From assembly GCF_000744605.1 (NCBI RefSeq), contig NZ_JQMG01000001.1:1612001-1676000 (forward strand): a DNA stretch of 64,000 nt, given 5' to 3'. Source of the stretch: Methylotenera sp. L2L1. Its GTDB lineage: Bacteria; Pseudomonadota; Gammaproteobacteria; Burkholderiales; Methylophilaceae. Positions 46,365 through 57,111 of this stretch are shown piece by piece. Under the pieces are notes generated by a model, which was not told the DNA's origin, ran no database searches, and saw nothing but the letters and a program-made list of their open reading frames with translations. A program made the position numbers and the translations under genes. Position 1 is the first letter of the stretch. The number at the start of each line of letters is the position of its first letter.

Positions 46365-48158
46365 ATGAAAAACATTCGTAACTTCTCCATTATTGCTCAC
46401 ATCGATCACGGTAAATCCACCTTGGCAGATCGAATTATTCACTTGTGTGGTGGCTTGGAAGATCGTGAGATGGAAGCGCAAGTGCTTGATTCTATGGATA
46501 TTGAGCGTGAGCGTGGTATTACGATTAAAGCGCAAACAGCAGCTTTGGAATATAAAGCAGATGACGGACAGATTTACCATCTGAATTTAATTGACACTCC
46601 GGGTCACGTGGATTTTAGCTACGAGGTTTCGCGCTCACTCTCAGCTTGCGAAGGTGCGTTGCTGGTGGTTGACGCCAGTCAGGGTGTAGAAGCACAAAGC
46701 GTGGCTAACTGCTATACCGCATTAGATTTGGGCGTTGAAGTGACTGCGGTGCTGAATAAAATTGACTTGCCCTCAGCAGACCCTGATCGCGTGATTCAGG
46801 AAATTGAAGAAGTGATAGGCGTGGATGCCTCAGATGCTGTGCGCTGTTCCGCAAAAACCGGTGTAGGTGTTCGTGATGTATTGGAAGCAGTGATTGCTAA
46901 AGTGCCACCACCTGTGGGTGATGTCACTAAGCCATTAAAAGCCTTGGTCATTGATGCTTGGTTTGATAACTATGTGGGCGTGGTAATGCTAGTGCGCGTG
47001 ATAGACGGTACACTAAAACCTAAAGATAAGATTCGCCTGATGGCGACTGGCTCTGAGCATTTGTGCGAGCAGGTGGGCGTGTTTACACCAAAATCATTAC
47101 AGAAGACCTCGCTGTCTGCAGGTCAGGTAGGGTTTGTGATTGCCGGTATTAAAGAGCTGGCTGCAGCTAAAGTGGGGGATACTGTGACCTTGGCTGGTAA
47201 GCCGGCAGCAGAGCCGCTGGCAGGCTTTAAAGAAGTCAAACCGCAAGTGTTTGCAGGTTTGTACCCAGTTGAGTCAAACCAGTTTGAAGCGTTGCGTACC
47301 GCACTGGAAAAGCTGAGTTTGAATGATGCGTCCTTGTTGTTTGAGGCAGAAAACTCAACGGCATTGGGCTTTGGTTTCAGATGCGGCTTCTTAGGCCTGT
47401 TGCACATGGAGATTGTGCAAGAGCGTTTAGAGCGCGAATACGACATGGACTTGATTACTACTGCACCAACGGTAATTTACGAGTTGCTGCTAAAAAATGG
47501 CGAAGTGACGCAGATTGAGAACCCATCACGCTTGCCTGAACCATCACGTATTGAAGAGATTCGTGAGCCGGTGATTGTGGTGAATTTATTGATGCCACAA
47601 GACTATGTTGGTCCAGTGATGACCTTATGTAATGGCAAACGTGGTATTCAGCGCAATATGCAATATCTGGGTCGTCAAGTGATGCTGAGCTATGAAATGC
47701 CATTGAATGAGGTAGTGTTGGACTTCTTTGATCGACTAAAATCTGTATCACGCGGCTATGCAAGTATGGATTACGAGTTTTTAGAGTTCCGTGCGGCTGA
47801 TTTGGTGAAACTGGATATCATGGTGAACGGCGAGCGCGTAGATGCATTGAGTTTAATCGTGCATCGCAGCAATAGTGTTTACCGTGGCCGTGAAGTGGCA
47901 GCAAAAATGCGTGAATTAATCCCACGTCAGATGTTTGATGTGGCAATTCAGGCTTCAATCGGCGCCAACATTATTGCGCGTGAAACCGTAAAAGCGATGC
48001 GTAAAAACGTGATTGCAAAATGTTATGGCGGTGATATTACCCGTAAGCGTAAGTTGCTAGAGAAACAAAAAGAGGGTAAAAAACGCATGAAGCAAGTGGG
48101 TAACGTTGAAATCCCGCAAGAAGCGTTTTTAGCAATTTTAAGAGTAGAAGACAAATAA
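46365..48158 (+). CDS. lepA: Elongation factor 4, LepA (EF4)
   Basis: Ribosome-associated GTPase. 597 residues, the family length. G1 [10 protein letters not shown]2 [10 protein letters not shown]3 DTPGH and G4 NKID are intact. The C-terminal domain unique to LepA ends [23 protein letters not shown]. First gene of the lepA-lepB-DUF4845-rnc-era-recO run, preceded by the nested inverted repeat and a TGTAAAAT extended -10-like element at 46243-46250. Confidence 0.97.
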   Translation: MKNIRNFSIIAHIDHGKSTLADRIIHLCGGLEDREMEAQVLDSMDIERERGITIKAQTAALEYKADDGQIYHLNLIDTPGHVDFSYEVSRSLSACEGALLVVDASQGVEAQSVANCYTALDLGVEVTAVLNKIDLPSADPDRVIQEIEEVIGVDASDAVRCSAKTGVGVRDVLEAVIAKVPPPVGDVTKPLKALVIDAWFDNYVGVVMLVRVIDGTLKPKDKIRLMATGSEHLCEQVGVFTPKSLQKTSLSAGQVGFVIAGIKELAAAKVGDTVTLAGKPAAEPLAGFKEVKPQVFAGLYPVESNQFEALRTALEKLSLNDASLLFEAENSTALGFGFRCGFLGLLHMEIVQERLEREYDMDLITTAPTVIYELLLKNGEVTQIENPSRLPEPSRIEEIREPVIVVNLLMPQDYVGPVMTLCNGKRGIQRNMQYLGRQVMLSYEMPLNEVVLDFFDRLKSVSRGYASMDYEFLEFRAADLVKLDIMVNGERVDALSLIVHRSNSVYRGREVAAKMRELIPRQMFDVAIQASIGANIIARETVKAMRKNVIAKCYGGDITRKRKLLEKQKEGKKRMKQVGNVEIPQEAFLAILRVEDK

Positions 48159-48226
48159 AAGCTGTACATAAAACAAAAGCTATATATGTACAAAAGTAAT
48201 ATAAATAAGAAAATAAGGTAAACGCC

Positions 48227-49006
48227 ATGATGTTCGCGCTTTTCATGATAGTCGTATTGCTGGTGACAGGGCTGATATGGCTGTTTGATAGTTTAGTGTT
48301 AAGTAAGAAACGCCCAGTAGGGGTAGATGAGCCTGTCTTGGTTGAGTATGCTAAAAGCTTTTTTCCGGTCATTTTAGCGGTATTTCTAATTCGCTCGTTT
48401 ATTGTAGAGCCATTCAAAATACCATCAGGCTCAATGATGCCAACTTTATTGGCAGGTGATTTTATTTTAGTGAATAAATTTACCTATGGGCTACGTGTGC
48501 CAATTTTAAACAACACATTCTTGACGGTGAATAAACCGGCACGTGGTGATGTGATTGTGTTTCACTACCCACCTAATCCTTCTATTGACTACATTAAACG
48601 CGTAGTTGGGTTGCCAGGAGATAAAATCAGTTATCAAGATAAGCGCTTAACGATTAATGGGCGCCCAGTTGAGGTGAAAAGTGCTGGAAATTATGAGTAT
48701 GTGATGTCTGGGCTTAATGTGGTTGAGGCCCAGCAATACCACGAGCAGTTAGGCGCTAAAAAACATGATATTTTAGTGCATGATGTGATTGGTAACTATG
48801 ATGCGGACACGATAGGGGCTAAATTTGCAGAGGGCGAAGATGTCACCGTGCCTGATGGACATTATCTGGCGATGGGGGATAATCGTGATAATAGTTCAGA
48901 TAGCCGCGTATGGGGGTTTGTTCCTGAGCAGAATCTTGTCGGCAAAGCGTTTTTTATCTGGATGAACTTTGATCAGGGGTCTAGAATCGGTAATAAAATA
49001 GAGTAG
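48227..49006 (+). CDS. lepB: Signal peptidase I LepB
   Basis: 259 residues. Two N-terminal membrane segments (3-22 and 45-60) precede catalytic S69 in IPSGSMMPTL. The general-base lysine is in YIKRVVGLPGDK and box E is GDNRDNSSDSR. Removes signal peptides from exported proteins. Between lepA and the DUF4845 gene in a conserved run. Confidence 0.96.
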   Translation: MMFALFMIVVLLVTGLIWLFDSLVLSKKRPVGVDEPVLVEYAKSFFPVILAVFLIRSFIVEPFKIPSGSMMPTLLAGDFILVNKFTYGLRVPILNNTFLTVNKPARGDVIVFHYPPNPSIDYIKRVVGLPGDKISYQDKRLTINGRPVEVKSAGNYEYVMSGLNVVEAQQYHEQLGAKKHDILVHDVIGNYDADTIGAKFAEGEDVTVPDGHYLAMGDNRDNSSDSRVWGFVPEQNLVGKAFFIWMNFDQGSRIGNKIE

Positions 49007-49046
49007 TTCTTTAGTCGTACCAACTTCAATCAGTATGGAGATCAGC

Positions 49047-49433
49047 ATGGTAAATAAATTGATGAATATGAAAAGTGCTAAAAATCAACATGGTGCAACT
49101 TTACTTGGCATGCTGATAGTCGGTGTGTTTATCGTATTTATTGCTTTAATTGTCATGAAGGTGACGCCAGCTTATATTGAGTTTATGTCGGTAAAAAAAG
49201 TGTTGAAAGCGATGCAAGACGAATCGCTTAGCACGATGACGACTAAAGAAATAAAAGATTCGTTTAATAAACGCGCCTCTACTTCATATGTTGAGGTTGT
49301 GACTGGTGCTGATCTTGTGGTTGAAAAAGGTGCGAGTGGTACGGTGGTCATGGTGGACTATGAGGTTGTCAGGCCTATTATTGGTAATGTAAGTGTGCTG
49401 ATTGATTTTTCAGCCCGTAGTGATGGTAAGTAG
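49047..49433 (+). CDS. DUF4845 single-pass membrane protein
   Basis: 128 residues from the ATG at 49047, which has GGAG six bases upstream; an ATG four codons earlier overlaps that ribosome site. One N-terminal membrane helix (LLGMLIVGVFIVFIALIVM) with pilin-like spacing precedes a small periplasmic domain. DUF4845 genes characteristically sit between lepB and rnc in Betaproteobacteria. The function is unknown. Confidence 0.88.
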   Translation: MVNKLMNMKSAKNQHGATLLGMLIVGVFIVFIALIVMKVTPAYIEFMSVKKVLKAMQDESLSTMTTKEIKDSFNKRASTSYVEVVTGADLVVEKGASGTVVMVDYEVVRPIIGNVSVLIDFSARSDGK

Positions 49434-49478
49434 TGGATTTTAGAGATATAAATAAGCAGGTAACTTTTGGTGGTGTTG

Positions 49479-50171
49479 ATGTCTAAGCAAGACTTATTAA
49501 GGCGCTTGTCGCATCAATTTGTGAATGAAAACTTGTTAACACAAGCGCTCACTCACCGGAGCTATGCTGGACTAAATAATGAACGCCTAGAGTTTTTAGG
49601 CGATGGTGCTTTAAATTTTATTATTGCGCATCAGTTGTATCAGCGCTTTCCAAAATTGGCCGAGGGCGATTTAAGTCGTCTACGTGCGCAAATGGTTAAA
49701 GAGGCGACTTTGTCTGAAATTGCCTTATCACTCAATCTTGGTGATGCTTTGCTCTTGGGCGAAGGCGAGCTAAAGAGCGCAGGCTGGCGTAGACCTTCTA
49801 TCTTAGCCGATGCGCTTGAGGCGATTATCGGCGCAGTTTATCTTGATAGTGGCTTTGAAGCCGCCCAAACCTTTGTGTTAGGGCTTTATGCTAATAAATT
49901 AGAGACGATTGATCCTAAAGTGATTGATAAAGACCCTAAGTCTTTATTGCAAGAGTTGTTGCAAAGTAAAAAAATCGCAGTCCCCGAATACACGGTCACA
50001 CACACTAGCGGTGAAGCGCACGAGCAAAAATTTGTGGTGGAGTGCCTGGTTGAAAAACATCAAATTCGCACAGTAGGTGAAGGCAGAAGCCGTCGCATTG
50101 CTGAACAGCAGGCAGCAGAACTTGCTTTGCTTGCGTTAAATAAACTCCATATTGGAAAAGCTAAAAAATGA
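49479..50171 (+). CDS. rnc: Ribonuclease III
   Basis: 230 residues from the ATG at 49479; several TTG/GTG codons just upstream are in frame but less likely. The catalytic signature [16 protein letters not shown] lies near residue 38. The C-terminal double-stranded RNA-binding domain starts [14 protein letters not shown]. Processes rRNA precursors and structured mRNAs. Its stop overlaps era (ATGA). Confidence 0.96.
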   Translation: MSKQDLLRRLSHQFVNENLLTQALTHRSYAGLNNERLEFLGDGALNFIIAHQLYQRFPKLAEGDLSRLRAQMVKEATLSEIALSLNLGDALLLGEGELKSAGWRRPSILADALEAIIGAVYLDSGFEAAQTFVLGLYANKLETIDPKVIDKDPKSLLQELLQSKKIAVPEYTVTHTSGEAHEQKFVVECLVEKHQIRTVGEGRSRRIAEQQAAELALLALNKLHIGKAKK

Positions 50172-51097
50172 CAGATATTAATCAAGAGCTTGAAGTGAAA
50201 GCAGTGACTGCTTTCGATGGCCCCTTTAAGTGCGGTACAGTGGCAATTGTCGGGCGCCCGAACGTGGGTAAGTCCACGCTACTAAACCATATTTTAGGGA
50301 TGAAGTTGGCGATTACTTCACGTAAGGCGCAAACCACACGCCATCGCCTATTAGGTATACATACCACAGACGATACGCAGTATTTATTTGTGGATACGCC
50401 AGGTTTTCAGCAAAAACACTTAAATGCGCTGAATAAAGGTCTTAATAAGACCGTCACACAAGTGCTGACAGAGGTAGACGTAGTACTGTTTGTGATTGAG
50501 CCAATGAAGTTGGGCGACGCAGATCGCAAGGTATTGCAGTTATTGTCAGATAAGACACCGACTATCTTAGTGGTGAATAAGCTGGATTTGATGGGCGATA
50601 AAGGTAATGTGTTGCCATTGATTCAGGACTTTGACTTGGAATTCCCGTTTTCGGAAATCGTCCCGGTCAGTGCTAAGAAGAGCTTGAATTTAGATGAATT
50701 ATTAAAATCTATTCGCACCTATTTGCCTGAGCAAGCGGCGATGTACTCTGAAGATGAGTTGACCGATAAGAATGAACGCTTCCTTGCGGCTGAGTTAGTC
50801 CGCGAGAAAATATTCAGGTTGCTTGGCGATGAAATTCCATATTCAGTAGCGGTGGAAGTTGAAAAGTTTGAAGTGGTAGGTAAATTGCGCCGTATTTTTT
50901 GCGCCATCATTGTCGATAAAGAGAGCCAAAAGCCAATGTTGATTGGTAAAAATGGTGAAAAGCTCAAGCAAATTTCTACCGAAGCACGACAAGACATGGA
51001 AAAACTGTTTGGCGGTAAAGTTTATCTAGAAACATGGGTGAAAGTTAAAGGCGGCTGGGCGGATGATGCGCGTGCGCTAAAATCATTAGGCTATTAA
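50168..51097 (+). CDS. era: Ribosome-assembly GTPase Era
   Basis: 309 residues. G1 [10 protein letters not shown]3 DTPGFQ and G4 NKLD are followed by the KH domain with [15 protein letters not shown] and the final [19 protein letters not shown]. Binds the 3' end of 16S rRNA. Translationally coupled to rnc through a four-base overlap. Confidence 0.97.
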   Translation: MTDINQELEVKAVTAFDGPFKCGTVAIVGRPNVGKSTLLNHILGMKLAITSRKAQTTRHRLLGIHTTDDTQYLFVDTPGFQQKHLNALNKGLNKTVTQVLTEVDVVLFVIEPMKLGDADRKVLQLLSDKTPTILVVNKLDLMGDKGNVLPLIQDFDLEFPFSEIVPVSAKKSLNLDELLKSIRTYLPEQAAMYSEDELTDKNERFLAAELVREKIFRLLGDEIPYSVAVEVEKFEVVGKLRRIFCAIIVDKESQKPMLIGKNGEKLKQISTEARQDMEKLFGGKVYLETWVKVKGGWADDARALKSLGY

Positions 51098-51131
51098 TGC
51101 GCTAGTAGAGAGATATATAAGTAGAGACCCT

Positions 51132-51866
51132 ATGGCCTCGGTGAGTACACATCGTCAGGATAATCAAGCCGTTTACGTGCTACATACTTATCCTTTCAAA
51201 GAAACCAGTTTAGTGGTGGAGTTATTTGCGCGTGACTTCGGGCGCGTTGCCACGACTGCAAAAGGTGCGCGACGCCCACGCTCTGCAATGCGTGGCATGT
51301 TGCAGGCTTTTCAGCCTATGTTAGCTACTTGGTCTGGTAAGTTAGAGCTAAAGACACTGCATAGTCTTGAATGGAATGGTGTGTTGCCATTACTGCAGGG
51401 AGAGGCGCTGATGTGTGGTTTTTATCTCAACGAATTATTGTTGAGGTTGCTACCGCGAGAAGACCCGCATGAAACATTGTTTGAGTATTATGCAGATACC
51501 TTAAAGTCATTGGCGATTAGTCAGGACTTGGCAACGACGCTACGTCGCTTTGAATTGAAGTTTTTGCAAGAGTTGGGATATGCAATCCCGTTACACTTAG
51601 ATGCCAATAGTATGCCTATACTTACAGAGCAACATTACCGTTATGAAGCCGAGCATGGTGCATACCCAATACGAGGTACATTAAGTCGCCATGAAACTGG
51701 TGTGCCATTATCTGGCAAGACTTTAATTGATATGTCGAACGATGATTATCGTGATGAGCAAACGCAACAGCAGAGTAAGCAACTGATGCGTTATTTATTG
51801 GCGCATTACTTGGGCGACAAGCCTTTACATACCCGACAATTATTAATTGATTTACAGGGCTACTGA
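51132..51866 (+). CDS. recO: DNA repair protein RecO
   Basis: 244 residues. The N-terminal OB fold starts AVYVLHTYPFKETSLVVELFARDFGRV, then KGARRPRSAMRG, and a helical C-terminal domain follows. The zinc cysteines of some RecO proteins are absent, as in many proteobacterial forms. Part of the RecFOR pathway loading RecA. 34 bp after era. Confidence 0.94.
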   Translation: MASVSTHRQDNQAVYVLHTYPFKETSLVVELFARDFGRVATTAKGARRPRSAMRGMLQAFQPMLATWSGKLELKTLHSLEWNGVLPLLQGEALMCGFYLNELLLRLLPREDPHETLFEYYADTLKSLAISQDLATTLRRFELKFLQELGYAIPLHLDANSMPILTEQHYRYEAEHGAYPIRGTLSRHETGVPLSGKTLIDMSNDDYRDEQTQQQSKQLMRYLLAHYLGDKPLHTRQLLIDLQGY

Positions 51867-51943
51867 CTAACTTCTTGAGGCAGCTCAATACTGCGTTTGT
51901 ATGAGGACTGCCATAATATTACGATTTATAGGGTTATAAAATC

Positions 51944-52672
51944 ATGATTAAATTAGGTGTTAATATTGATCACGTTGCAACGATTCGTCAGGCACGTGGC
52001 ACTAAATATCCTAGTGTAGTACAAGCTGCTTTGCGCGCAGAACAATCTGGTGCGGACAGTATCACTCTACATTTGCGCGAAGATCGCCGCCACATGCAAG
52101 ATGCTGATATCTTCGCATTGCGTCCACTGTTACAAACCAAAATGAACCTAGAATGTGCAGTGACCGATGAAATGCTCGATATCGCGATTAAAGTGATGCC
52201 ACAAGATGTGTGCTTGGTGCCTGAGCGTCGTGAAGAGCGCACCACTGAAGGCGGGCTAGATGTGATTGCCCATTTTGACAAAGTTAAACATGCGGTACAG
52301 AAACTGAGCGATGTAGGTATTCGTGTGTCACTGTTTATTGCACCGGATTTAGCACAGATTGACGCAGCGGTTAAAACTGGTGCGCCAGTGATTGAATTGC
52401 ATACAGGGACTTTTGCGGATGCTGAAGTTGAGCGTGTACAGATTGCAGAGCTAGATCGTATAGAACGCGCTTTGCATCATGCTAAAGATGCGCGACTGGT
52501 GGTAAATGCGGGTCATGGCTTGCATTATCATAATGTACACCACGTTGCACGTATGTATGGATTTGAAGAGCTCAATATCGGCCATGCGATTGTGGCACAT
52601 GCCTTATTTGTGGGTTGGGATAATGCAGTACGTGAAATGAAGTCTTTGATGAAAGAATTTGCACCTAAGTAG
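51944..52672 (+). CDS. pdxJ: Pyridoxine 5'-phosphate synthase PdxJ
   Basis: TIM-barrel enzyme making pyridoxine phosphate, the precursor of PLP. 242 residues. The start [23 protein letters not shown] and the phosphate-binding [11 protein letters not shown] are diagnostic. It follows recO and precedes acpS, the usual order. Confidence 0.97.
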   Translation: MIKLGVNIDHVATIRQARGTKYPSVVQAALRAEQSGADSITLHLREDRRHMQDADIFALRPLLQTKMNLECAVTDEMLDIAIKVMPQDVCLVPERREERTTEGGLDVIAHFDKVKHAVQKLSDVGIRVSLFIAPDLAQIDAAVKTGAPVIELHTGTFADAEVERVQIAELDRIERALHHAKDARLVVNAGHGLHYHNVHHVARMYGFEELNIGHAIVAHALFVGWDNAVREMKSLMKEFAPK

Positions 52673-52700
52673 TACTCTGGTAACAGCTAAAAGGCGATTA

Positions 52701-53078
52701 ATGATTTTTGGAATTGGTACAGATGTGGTTGAAGTTGCGCGTATTAACGACTCTGTTGCAGAGTTTGGTGATACGTTTGCAAAAAAGATTTTGGCAGAAA
52801 GTGAAATGCCAAGTTATCAGCAATCCAATATTAAACCGCGTTTTTTAGCAAAACGGTTTGCTGCAAAAGAGGCTTTTTCTAAAGCGCTAGGTACAGGGCT
52901 ACGTGCGCCTGCTACTTTGCAGAATATCGCAGTTTCTCATGACGATTTAGGTAAGCCTATCTTGTTGTTGGCACCGGTGCTACAAGCATTTTTGGATTCA
53001 AAAAGTATCAGTAAAACGCACATTAGTATTAGTGATGAGAAAAACTTGGCTGCTGCATTTGTGGTGCTGGAAATATAA
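52701..53078 (+). CDS. acpS: Holo-[acyl-carrier-protein] synthase AcpS
   Basis: 125 residues from the ATG at 52701, with AAGG six bases upstream; a longer frame beginning inside pdxJ is rejected. The motifs GIGTDVVEVARI and RFLAKRFAAKEAFSKALGTGL bind magnesium and coenzyme A. Transfers phosphopantetheine to acyl carrier protein. Its stop overlaps the tcdA start by one base. Confidence 0.95.
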   Translation: MIFGIGTDVVEVARINDSVAEFGDTFAKKILAESEMPSYQQSNIKPRFLAKRFAAKEAFSKALGTGLRAPATLQNIAVSHDDLGKPILLLAPVLQAFLDSKSISKTHISISDEKNLAAAFVVLEI

Positions 53079-53887
53079 TGGCAACAACTGCAAGCTTGCT
53101 TGATTTAAATACACCAGATATTGCACGCCGTTTTGGTGGTGTTGCTCGGCTGTATGGTGCAGATGGACTAGCTAAGCTGCAGTCATCGCATATTTGTGTC
53201 ATTGGTATTGGTGGGGTAGGTAGCTGGGCGGCAGAAGCCTTAGCGCGTAATGCGGTGGGGACGATTACTTTAATAGACTTGGATAATGTAGCAGAATCTA
53301 ATGTTAACCGTCAGTTACATGCTGTAGATAATACCTTTGGTAAAGCCAAGGTAACTGCGATGCGCGAGCGTATCCTGAGTATTAATCCATACGCACAGGT
53401 GCATGAGATTGAAGATTTCGTGACCGTTGAAAACGTAAGTGTGATGTTAAGCCGTTCATATGATTACGTGATTGATTGTATTGATGATGCTAAAGCCAAA
53501 ATAGCGATTGCTGCTTACTGTCGTCAACACAAATTGCCACTGGTCACGGTAGGTGCAGCAGGCGGTAGGCTAGACCCTACACGTATACAAGTCGCTGATT
53601 TGGCACATGTGTCTGGTGACCGCTTATTGGCGAAAGTGCGTAACCAGTTACGTCGAGATTATCAGTTCCCTAAAGCGACTAACTCCAAAAAATCTGATAA
53701 GTTTGGTATACAGGCAGTCTATTCCGATGAGGAAGTGATTAAACCGGATGCTGCCTGTGATGTAGAGTCAAACGCAGGTGTGACAGGCCTTAACTGTGCT
53801 GGTTATGGCTCTAGTGTATGCGTAACTGCGCCATTTGGTTTTGCAGCAGCAGCTTTTGCGCTTAAAGCTTTACTTAAAGTTTATTAG
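53078..53887 (+). CDS. tcdA: ThiF/MoeB-fold tRNA threonylcarbamoyladenosine dehydratase TcdA
   Basis: 269 residues of the E1-like family. The ATP-binding glycine loop is VIGIGGVGSWAAEAL, and DLDNVAESNVNRQLHA and DCIDDAKAK follow. The C-terminal GLNCAGYGSSVCVTAPFGFAAAAFALKALL is the hydrophobic tail typical of TcdA. Forms cyclic t6A37 in tRNA. Last gene of the lepA-acpS run. Confidence 0.92.
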   Translation: MATTASLLDLNTPDIARRFGGVARLYGADGLAKLQSSHICVIGIGGVGSWAAEALARNAVGTITLIDLDNVAESNVNRQLHAVDNTFGKAKVTAMRERILSINPYAQVHEIEDFVTVENVSVMLSRSYDYVIDCIDDAKAKIAIAAYCRQHKLPLVTVGAAGGRLDPTRIQVADLAHVSGDRLLAKVRNQLRRDYQFPKATNSKKSDKFGIQAVYSDEEVIKPDAACDVESNAGVTGLNCAGYGSSVCVTAPFGFAAAAFALKALLKVY

Positions 53888-54015
53888 CAAAGTGATGGAT
53901 TACTGACCTAATCTATCTGAATGTTTAGCTGGTCACACATGATGAGTCGCTGAGGCCGCTTGGTAGATGAAAGCATACATAATAGCTGAAATGTAATCAT
54001 AGATAGGTAAAGCTA

Positions 54016-55002
54016 ATGAATTTAAGCGACTTCTTAAATCAATCTTGCGTTACGCTAAGTCACTCCAACCAGTTATCTCAGTTAATCTTGAGCATCGCAG
54101 AGGCCGGTAAACAAATTGCGGCTTTAGTTGCAAAAGGTAAGTTAGCTGGCGTTAGTCATCATCTAGATAGTATCAATGTGCAGGGCGAAGCCCAAATGCA
54201 GTTGGACATCAGCAGCCATGATATTTTCATCAATTGTTTAGCAGCAACTAAATTAGTTGTTGGGGCTGTGTCAGAAGAGTTAGCTTCCCCCCATTATTTT
54301 CCAGACCACCTCCCAGATGCGCCATATTTGGTGTGTTTTGACCCACTAGATGGCTCTTCCAATGTTGCGTTCGACGGCGTGGTTGGCTCTATTTTCTCTA
54401 TATTACCTGCACCACCTAATGCTGTACGCAGTGAAGAAATGTTTCTGCAGCAAGGCGTTCATCAGATTGCCGCTGGCTATGTATTGTATGGGCCTGCGAC
54501 CATGCTAGTGATTTCAGTAGGTGCCGGCACACACGCTTTTACCTTAGACCCCGATACGCAGGCCTTTGAATTAACACATCCTAATTTACAGATTCCAGCA
54601 CATTATCCAGAGTTTGCGATTAACGCTAGCCGACAACGCTATTGGGAGACACCAATGCAGCAATATATTGCTGATTGTCTTGCAGGCGAAGAAGGAGTGC
54701 GGCAATGTAATTTTAATATGCGCTGGATGGCGAGTATGGTGGCTGATGTTCATCGCATATTAATGCGGGGCGGGGTATTTCTTTATCCAAAAGATAATCA
54801 AGTAATAGATAGGGCCGGTAGATTAAGATTATTATATGAAGTGAGCCCCATGAGTATGTTGATTGAGCAGGCTGGTGGAAAAGCCAGTACTGGCCGTGCG
54901 TCAGTATTAGATTTATATCCCTCACAGATTCATCAGCGCGTACCTGCTATATTAGGGTCTATCAACGAAGTCGATTTAATTGAACAGTATCACCAACGTT
55001 GA
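54016..55002 (+). CDS. fbp: Fructose-1,6-bisphosphatase class I
   Basis: 328 residues. The metal site is FDPLDGSSNVAFDG near residue 108, with EELASP and LYEVSPMSMLIEQAGGKAS later, matching class I FBPases. Hydrolyses fructose-1,6-bisphosphate in gluconeogenesis and sugar-phosphate cycling. First of three sugar-phosphate genes on this strand. Confidence 0.95.
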   Translation: MNLSDFLNQSCVTLSHSNQLSQLILSIAEAGKQIAALVAKGKLAGVSHHLDSINVQGEAQMQLDISSHDIFINCLAATKLVVGAVSEELASPHYFPDHLPDAPYLVCFDPLDGSSNVAFDGVVGSIFSILPAPPNAVRSEEMFLQQGVHQIAAGYVLYGPATMLVISVGAGTHAFTLDPDTQAFELTHPNLQIPAHYPEFAINASRQRYWETPMQQYIADCLAGEEGVRQCNFNMRWMASMVADVHRILMRGGVFLYPKDNQVIDRAGRLRLLYEVSPMSMLIEQAGGKASTGRASVLDLYPSQIHQRVPAILGSINEVDLIEQYHQR

Positions 55003-55052
55003 GGGTTTTACACTAAGTTATCATTAACTGAGTTGTCATTAAGGGGCGTTCT

Positions 55053-56096
55053 ATGGCGATGATATCTTTAAGGCAGTTACTAGATCATGCCGCCGAGCAT
55101 GATTATGGGTTGCCTGCATTTAATATCAATAATATGGAACAGATACACTCGATTCTGTTGGCTGCAAACGAGGTAGACAGCCCTGTTATTTTGCAAGCAT
55201 CCGCTGGTGCGCGTGGTTATGCAGGTGAGCCATTTTTAAGGAAAATGGTTGAGGCTGCGATTGAGCAATACCCACATATCCCGATTTGTATGCATCAAGA
55301 CCATGGCGCATCACCTGCTGTGTGCCAAATGGCTATTCGGAGCGGATTTTCTAGTGTGATGATGGATGGATCATTGTTGTCTGATGCTAAAACCCCAGCT
55401 AGCTATGAATACAATGTTGATGTGACTAGGCGTGTGGTGGAGTTTGCGCATGCCGTGGGCGTTTCTGTAGAGGGGGAGCTAGGTTGCTTAGGTTCTTTGG
55501 AAACTGGGCAGACAGGCGATGAAGATGGCAGTGGCGCGGTAGGGATATTGAGCGAATCACAATTGCTAACTGATCCTGATGAGGCGGTTGCCTTTGTGGC
55601 GGCAACTAACGTGGATGCCTTAGCCATTGCGATTGGTACGAGTCACGGCGCTTATAAATTCAGCCATCCACCCACAGGAGACACGCTGGCTATTGATCGC
55701 ATTAAAGCGATTCATGCGCGCATCCCTAATACGCATCTGGTGATGCACGGCTCTTCCAGCGTTTCTCAAGCATCATTGGAGATGATTCGAAAATATGGCG
55801 GAAAAATCAAAGAAACTTATGGGGTGCCTGTATCACAAATTGTAGAAGGCATTAAAAATGGCGTGAGAAAAGTGAATATAGACACTGATATACGCTTAGC
55901 CATGACCGCTGCGATTAGAGAAAGTATGGCCTTGCATCCAGAGGAGTTTGATCCACGTATCTATTTTAAATCTGCCATCTTGGCTGCACAGCAATTATGT
56001 AAAGATCGCTTTGAAGCATTTGGCAGTGCAGGGCGTGCCAGTCAGATTAAAGTGGTCTCAATGGAGCAAATGGCAGCGCGCTATGCTAAGGATTAA
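55053..56096 (+). CDS. fba: Fructose-bisphosphate aldolase class II
   Basis: 347 residues. Zinc ligands lie in MHQDHGAS and the later HGSSS; the substrate and metal segment is [13 protein letters not shown]. The form resembles the Calvin-cycle CbbA type of Proteobacteria. It lies 50 bp after fbp and 6 bp before tpiA, so the genes act on the same triose/fructose-phosphate steps and are likely coexpressed. In a methylotroph these steps would serve the ribulose monophosphate cycle, but that is an inference. Confidence 0.94.
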   Translation: MAMISLRQLLDHAAEHDYGLPAFNINNMEQIHSILLAANEVDSPVILQASAGARGYAGEPFLRKMVEAAIEQYPHIPICMHQDHGASPAVCQMAIRSGFSSVMMDGSLLSDAKTPASYEYNVDVTRRVVEFAHAVGVSVEGELGCLGSLETGQTGDEDGSGAVGILSESQLLTDPDEAVAFVAATNVDALAIAIGTSHGAYKFSHPPTGDTLAIDRIKAIHARIPNTHLVMHGSSSVSQASLEMIRKYGGKIKETYGVPVSQIVEGIKNGVRKVNIDTDIRLAMTAAIRESMALHPEEFDPRIYFKSAILAAQQLCKDRFEAFGSAGRASQIKVVSMEQMAARYAKD

Positions 56097-56102
56097 GCAA
56101 AT

Positions 56103-56909
56103 ATGAACTCTCGGCGCAACTTGGTTATAGGTAATTGGAAGTTGCATGGAACCTTGGCAGGGAATCATGATTTATTGTTGCAGCTATTAAGCAACCTTAA
56201 AGGCTTAAATGCAGTAGATTTTGCAGTATGTTTACCTTATGTGTATTTATTCCAAGCACAACAGCTACTAGCTGGGAGCAATATTCTGTGGGGCTCGCAG
56301 AATGTGAGTCAATATCATGAAGGCGCTTATACCTCTTGCATTTCAGCCGCGATGATTGCGGAGTTTGGCTGTTGCTTCGTGATTCTTGCCCATTCAGAAC
56401 GGCGTATGTTAAGACTAGAAGGCCATGAAGTGACCGCTCAGCGTTTTTTAAGGGCGTTAGAAGGCGGCTTAACGCCAATTTACTGTGTAGGCGAGGCGCA
56501 AGCTGAGCGTGATGCAGGGGTGGCCGAGGATGCAGTTAAGAAGCAAGTGCTAAACATGTTGCACAGCTTGGATGATGATGCGTTCGCACGTGCCAAGCAC
56601 TGCAATATGGTTGTGGCCTATGAGCCTGTTTGGGCGATTGGTACTGGTCAGAATGCAAGCCCGCAACAAGCACAATCAATGCATGCTTATATTCGGCAAC
56701 TGATTGCGACCAGAGACCCGGATTTTGCACAGCGTATACGGATTATTTATGGCGGAAGCCTAAACACTGATAACGCACATGCACTGCTGGAAATGCCAGA
56801 TATTGATGGTGCTTTGCTTGGTCGTTCTGCGCTAATGGCAGAATCCTTTACTGAGATTTGCCGTATCGCTAATCGCTTGGCTTTAGAAGCGTATCAGCAG
56901 TCAACCTAA
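56103..56909 (+). CDS. tpiA: Triose-phosphate isomerase
   Basis: 268 residues. Catalytic residues are K in NWKLHG, H in ILAHSERRM and E in VAYEPVWAIGTG; the phosphate loop IIYGGSLN closes the barrel. Slightly longer than the usual 250 and rather divergent in surface segments, so a second tpiA elsewhere in the genome is possible. Follows fba by 6 bp. Confidence 0.94.
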   Translation: MNSRRNLVIGNWKLHGTLAGNHDLLLQLLSNLKGLNAVDFAVCLPYVYLFQAQQLLAGSNILWGSQNVSQYHEGAYTSCISAAMIAEFGCCFVILAHSERRMLRLEGHEVTAQRFLRALEGGLTPIYCVGEAQAERDAGVAEDAVKKQVLNMLHSLDDDAFARAKHCNMVVAYEPVWAIGTGQNASPQQAQSMHAYIRQLIATRDPDFAQRIRIIYGGSLNTDNAHALLEMPDIDGALLGRSALMAESFTEICRIANRLALEAYQQST

Positions 56910-56946
56910 ATAGTGAACCTCTGGCAATGGCTATAGTCATTCTAAG

Positions 56947-57111
56947 ATGTCTCATACCACTCACTTATCATTTAAAGGTAACAAGTCTTACCTCCCCAGC
57001 AAAGTTTGCACGCAATGTGGGCGCACCATGACATGGCGTAAGTCATGGTCTAAAAATTGGGATTCTGTTAAATACTGTTCAACCGCATGTAAGCAAAGCG
57101 CAAAAAAATGA
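56947..57111 (+). CDS. Small zinc-ribbon-like DUF2256 protein
   Basis: 54 residues, found by reading the sequence between tpiA and the photolyase gene. It contains CTQCGRTMTWRKSW followed by NWDSVKYCSTACK, two cysteine pairs that suit a zinc site and match DUF2256. Its stop TGA overlaps the ATG of the photolyase-related gene, so the two are translationally coupled. DUF2256 proteins recur beside photolyase or cryptochrome genes, suggesting a helper role, which is unproven. Confidence 0.88.
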   Translation: MSHTTHLSFKGNKSYLPSKVCTQCGRTMTWRKSWSKNWDSVKYCSTACKQSAKK